From positions 62,001 through 126,000 of the forward strand of contig NZ_BMYV01000003.1 of the NCBI RefSeq assembly GCF_014652455.1: 64,000 nt of DNA, in the 5' to 3' direction. The notes beneath the pieces are model-generated. The model did not search any database. It was not told the origin of the DNA and worked only from the letters and a program-made list of their open reading frames with translations. The stretch comes from Litorimonas cladophorae. GTDB taxonomy: Bacteria; Pseudomonadota; Alphaproteobacteria; Caulobacterales; Maricaulaceae. A program made the translations under genes and the position numbers. Below, one piece after another: positions 60,917-64,000 of the stretch (within the stretch, counting starts at the first letter, position 1; every line of letters begins with the position of its first letter).

Positions 60917-62859
60917 CCCTTACTCGCCAAATAACGCCGCTTGGCCTCTTCGTTTCGACCAAAATCACGCACCATATTCTCGATCGCGATTTCGTCGCTT
61001 TTGTCGGCGTAGCGGAATTCGGAATCTGCGTATCGATTGATTTCTTGGATGACCATGTCGACCGTGATTTCTTTGGACAGGTCCGCAATCATCTTGCGTT
61101 TGGTGTCGTAATCCTTGTCGAGGAACAGTTCTGTATTTTCCATCCATTCATCTGGCAATTCAAAGTCCATCGCGCGCACTTTGACTGCGTCTGTGATGTT
61201 CTTAATCGCGCGGCCCGTGAAACGCGGATCGGCGGTTTGAATACCTTTGAGATAGGTGCCGAGCTTAGCAATCGTATCCAGTTTACCGACGGATTTATTG
61301 ACGGCATCAAAGACAACAGCGAGCCCTTCTTCCTTGGGGCGGGCATAGGAGGAATAGCTTGCGGCAACGGCTTTTTTGATCTGTTGTGCCGAGAATAGCT
61401 CATGATCTCCAACCGGGATGTCGTGGTTCTTGCCCATTAACAAATGCAGGATATCGATATAGTCGTCACGGCTTTGCGGGCCATCGACGAGGAAGCGCGC
61501 AGCCGCACGTTGGCGAAGGGCATCATCAACATTTTCAGGATAGTTGGAGAACATGCCAAAGGTACAATTCCCGCGCACGACGGTATTTGCGCCTGCAAAA
61601 CTTTCCATCAAGACAGCTGTGATCTCTAGCTGGCCGGCTGAGGATTGACGATCCCCGCGTTTACCCGCCAGTTGGTCAATATCGTCAATCGTGCCAAAGC
61701 CGATAACATTGGGATCAATGATCTGATTGATGAAGGATTTCGCGTTCTGCGCCGATTTACCCTGATAGCTGTCGATACTATCCGTGCTGAGATTGGCATA
61801 GCGGAAAGGGTATCCCGCATTGTTACAATAGTCGTTGATCAAGCCCGCCATCATTTGGATGAGCGTTGTCTTACCCGTCCCCGGCGCGCCATCTCCCATG
61901 AAGGTAAAGATGAACCCGCCGAGATCGGCAAAGGGGTTTAACTTGCGCTCAAAATCATAGGCCATGAGCATTTTGGACAGCTTCATGGACTGATATTTGG
62001 CGATATGGTTGCCGACGACTTCATTCGGTTTTTTGAACGTCATCGTCAGCTTGGTTGATTTCGCACGGCTGGACGCTTCAAATCCCCGAATTTCAAAATC
62101 ATCTTCTTCGACGCGGTAAGCCACCGATGCGAAGGCGTCCAGGCGCGGCAAGTTCGCAGCGCGTAGGGCCGCTTTCTCCATAAGTTGTTCGAGGAACGCG
62201 GTGACTGTCGGGATGAGCTTTTCATCGCCATCGGCGAAAACCGCAAGGTCTTGGTCAAGTTCCCAAAGCGCGCCTGTCAGCGCGAGCTGAGGGTTATCCG
62301 TTAAAATTTCTTCGACATCTCCGACATCCACCGACAGCTCTGAGGTTTCGTGCATGGTCGAGAGCAGGAAGCTCGCCATATTGGCAAAAACATGCAGGGC
62401 AATAACGGAACTGGCGGCAAGGCCCTCGGTAAATTCCAATTGTTTCGATGCAGGCAATTTACCCTGCATATTGGTCTTCATCAGCGCAGACAGCCCAGTC
62501 GCATCGGCATATTGATCAACGACTGTCAAAGATGTCGCCAAGGCGCGGCGCAGGGCATGTAGCACGCCCGCCTGAATGGGGCTCATCAAGGCGTCGTCCT
62601 CTTCCGTGGCCTCAACGCGGGCAATGATATTGACGCCTTCGGCCCGCGCGGTCGACGCGGTTACAAGTCCTGGCGTGGTCGAACGGAAACGCCGACGGGT
62701 TGTGCCAACACCTGGCGATTTGGCCGCCACGGCTTCGACGTCTTTCGGTTTGGCCAAACGGGGCGTATGGTCAAATCCATCCAACATGGCCTGCGCGGCT
62801 GGGACTTTCTCCCGAATGGCCGTTTCTTTGATTTCCATAAGATCGGAGGCGTTCGACAT
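60913..62859 (-). CDS. AAA+ family ATPase of an uncharacterised operon
   Basis: 648 residues. The N-terminal half (1-300) is helical and of unknown fold, with an EF hand-free acidic region. The AAA+ core follows: Walker A GDGAPGTGKTT (about 322-332), Walker B FGTIDDIDQL (about 388-397), sensor-like GNCTFGMFSNYPENVDDALRQRAAARF with the arginine-finger-type Arg residues, and a C-terminal helical domain. The layout resembles AAA ATPases that remodel membrane-associated complexes. The client is unknown. Flanking genes are small membrane proteins and two large uncharacterised proteins, all tightly coupled. Confidence 0.87.
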   Translation of the reverse strand: MSNASDLMEIKETAIREKVPAAQAMLDGFDHTPRLAKPKDVEAVAAKSPGVGTTRRRFRSTTPGLVTASTARAEGVNIIARVEATEEDDALMSPIQAGVLHALRRALATSLTVVDQYADATGLSALMKTNMQGKLPASKQLEFTEGLAASSVIALHVFANMASFLLSTMHETSELSVDVGDVEEILTDNPQLALTGALWELDQDLAVFADGDEKLIPTVTAFLEQLMEKAALRAANLPRLDAFASVAYRVEEDDFEIRGFEASSRAKSTKLTMTFKKPNEVVGNHIAKYQSMKLSKMLMAYDFERKLNPFADLGGFIFTFMGDGAPGTGKTTLIQMMAGLINDYCNNAGYPFRYANLSTDSIDSYQGKSAQNAKSFINQIIDPNVIGFGTIDDIDQLAGKRGDRQSSAGQLEITAVLMESFAGANTVVRGNCTFGMFSNYPENVDDALRQRAAARFLVDGPQSRDDYIDILHLLMGKNHDIPVGDHELFSAQQIKKAVAASYSSYARPKEEGLAVVFDAVNKSVGKLDTIAKLGTYLKGIQTADPRFTGRAIKNITDAVKVRAMDFELPDEWMENTELFLDKDYDTKRKMIADLSKEITVDMVIQEINRYADSEFRYADKSDEIAIENMVRDFGRNEEAKRRYLASKG

Positions 62860-62868
62860 TAAAATTCC

Positions 62869-63987
62869 CTAGGTGTAACTTAGTATTTTGGCGTTTTGGC
62901 CAACAACATATTTGCGAACGCCCGAAAAAGCGGTCGCGTGACTTTCTTCCATGACCTGAAAAGCACGATGCGGCAGAATGAGCGCACGCGTCACGTCGGT
63001 CACGCCGTCAGTTTTTCCTGTCAGGTTAAAAGCGTCCAGCTTGAAGACTTCGCGCGGGGCCTGTTTGAACACGCCAACTTTTTTCCATTGCTGACCGTCA
63101 GAGATCAATGTCTCGACTGTCCAAGCCAGAGCCCAATCCAGGCCTTCTTCGCCAACGGCGCTAGCCAGAACGTCGCGGATCGGACCATGCTGTTCGGTAA
63201 ACGCGTGGCTATGCATCGGCCCCAGGTGGAACCGGCGCAAGCTCTTGGGATGTAAACCATCGAAATCTTCGTCAAAGCCTTTGGCAATTGTCAGAAGCTT
63301 TAGCTCGGACAGCGCTTGCGCCATCAATGCATCCTGAACCCGCGGCCATCGGCGTTCGTCATTGGGCAAGGCCCGCGACGCCGTATCATCCACCACCATC
63401 AAATAGACGACAGGAATGTTGGTTTTGGAATCATAGGTCGCCCAGTGAATGATGTAGCGGCGCTTCCGACGCTCTAAATCTTTACCCACCCAAACAATTT
63501 GAGGGTGGTTTTGCGAGAGAAACAAGTTCTCATTCACCAAAGTCTCATAATAAATGCGCTGCGCCAGAGCATATTGCAGCGCCGTTGGCGGCGTGCGTTC
63601 TGTCAGGATGTGATTGACCATATCCTTCTTGAGGCGGCCTTGTTCTGGCAGAGATTTGAGATGCTTTTTGGCCTGCGTTGTGTCGGCGGCCAATTGAATG
63701 ATTTCCGAGAAAACGGGAAAGCCTGACTCCGTTTTATCAATACTCATTTTGCCCGAATCCGCCGCGCGGTTAGTCATCAGGTATTTATAGGACAGGGCCG
63801 TGAAACTATTATTCAGGTCACCCAGATATTGGCTGAGTATGTTGCCTTCGGCCTCGCTGATAAGACCTTCACCAATAGAGAGTGCTGTAACAGAGCCCAA
63901 ATGGGCTATGATACGGTCAAATTTTGCAAAGTAACGTCGAGTTGCCCGCGCGCTGTCAAGCACGCGGTGCGTATAGGATAGGTCCAC
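62869..63987 (-). CDS. uncharacterised operon protein (5' end uncertain, at window edge)
   Basis: 372 residues from a GTG at 63987, but the frame remains open to the window end, so the real start may lie outside. The protein is helix-rich in its first 150 residues, followed by a mixed part with ERRKRRYIIHWATYDSKTNIPVVYLMVVDD and RFHLGPMHSHAFTEQHGP. No known motif is recognised. It is the first visible gene of the operon with the AAA+ ATPase, which starts 10 bases downstream. Confidence 0.65.
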   Translation of the reverse strand: MDLSYTHRVLDSARATRRYFAKFDRIIAHLGSVTALSIGEGLISEAEGNILSQYLGDLNNSFTALSYKYLMTNRAADSGKMSIDKTESGFPVFSEIIQLAADTTQAKKHLKSLPEQGRLKKDMVNHILTERTPPTALQYALAQRIYYETLVNENLFLSQNHPQIVWVGKDLERRKRRYIIHWATYDSKTNIPVVYLMVVDDTASRALPNDERRWPRVQDALMAQALSELKLLTIAKGFDEDFDGLHPKSLRRFHLGPMHSHAFTEQHGPIRDVLASAVGEEGLDWALAWTVETLISDGQQWKKVGVFKQAPREVFKLDAFNLTGKTDGVTDVTRALILPHRAFQVMEESHATAFSGVRKYVVGQNAKILSYT

Positions 63988-64000
63988 CTTAGGACGCGCC

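Noticed and set aside
1-64000. CRISPR arrays or prophage genes
   Set aside because: No regular repeat-spacer array and no phage structural, integrase or cas-like protein was seen.

Overview
The window looks like a chromosomal segment of an alphaproteobacterium, most likely from the stalked or marine Maricaulales/Hyphomonadaceae side of the class. Support comes from the order rpmH-rnpA-yidC-engB-argB-HAD nucleotidase, a single-chain fused PabB-PabC, lipoproteins and TonB receptors of familiar type, moderate GC and mostly NGG/ATGA-coupled operons. This placement is inference; no rRNA is present. Both ends of the window cut into genes.

Layout. 1-2073: a minus-strand set of a FAD disulfide oxidoreductase (cut by the window edge), a TVP38/TMEM64 membrane protein and a DUF547 protein. 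2237-8100: the housekeeping run rpmH, rnpA, yidC, engB, argB, a double-DUF1036 protein and a HAD nucleotidase. 8097-14175: a beta-propeller protein, a zinc-ribbon protein, def-fmt-truA (N-terminal formylation and tRNA modification), a membrane protein, a cupin, msrA and an N-formylglutamate amidohydrolase. 14176-17186: an AT-rich accessory island holding a gene-free stretch full of hairpins, a perfect 15-bp inverted repeat, and a two-gene operon encoding HTH-ASCH and PIN-GNAT-ASCH proteins. This is my best candidate for an undescribed toxin-antitoxin or defence-like system. 17209-20514: a Tat-exported DUF885 protein, a YbdK-type carboxylate-amine ligase and tRNA-Ser(GGA).

20676-26513: a 1292-residue trimeric-autotransporter-like adhesin built of YadA-head repeats, divergent from a LuxR-type regulator fused to a degenerate alpha/beta-hydrolase domain. 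A terminator-like hairpin lies in the adhesin leader and a perfect palindrome lies in front of the regulator. 26807-34941: a small orphan, a Nudix hydrolase, a BaiN/YhiN flavoprotein, a TSUP permease, the 5-oxoprolinase genes pxpABC, fused pabBC and a ZntB-like channel. 34949-41551: the six-gene DUF4129-DUF4350-MoxR-DUF58-SpoIIM-RDD operon.

41569-51400: serine deaminase, followed by a nucleoside-salvage neighbourhood: AMP nucleosidase, two concentrative nucleoside transporters with different substrate-site signatures, uridine kinase and a large TonB-dependent receptor. 51495-58178: a membrane protein, a lone Rieske oxygenase, small orphans, a 2OG-Fe(II) oxygenase, a DUF1905 protein, an M50B-like metalloprotease and an exported coiled-coil protein with a Tyr/Pro-rich tail. 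58181-64000: a tightly packed minus-strand operon of six genes around an AAA+ ATPase, otherwise made of uncharacterised proteins.
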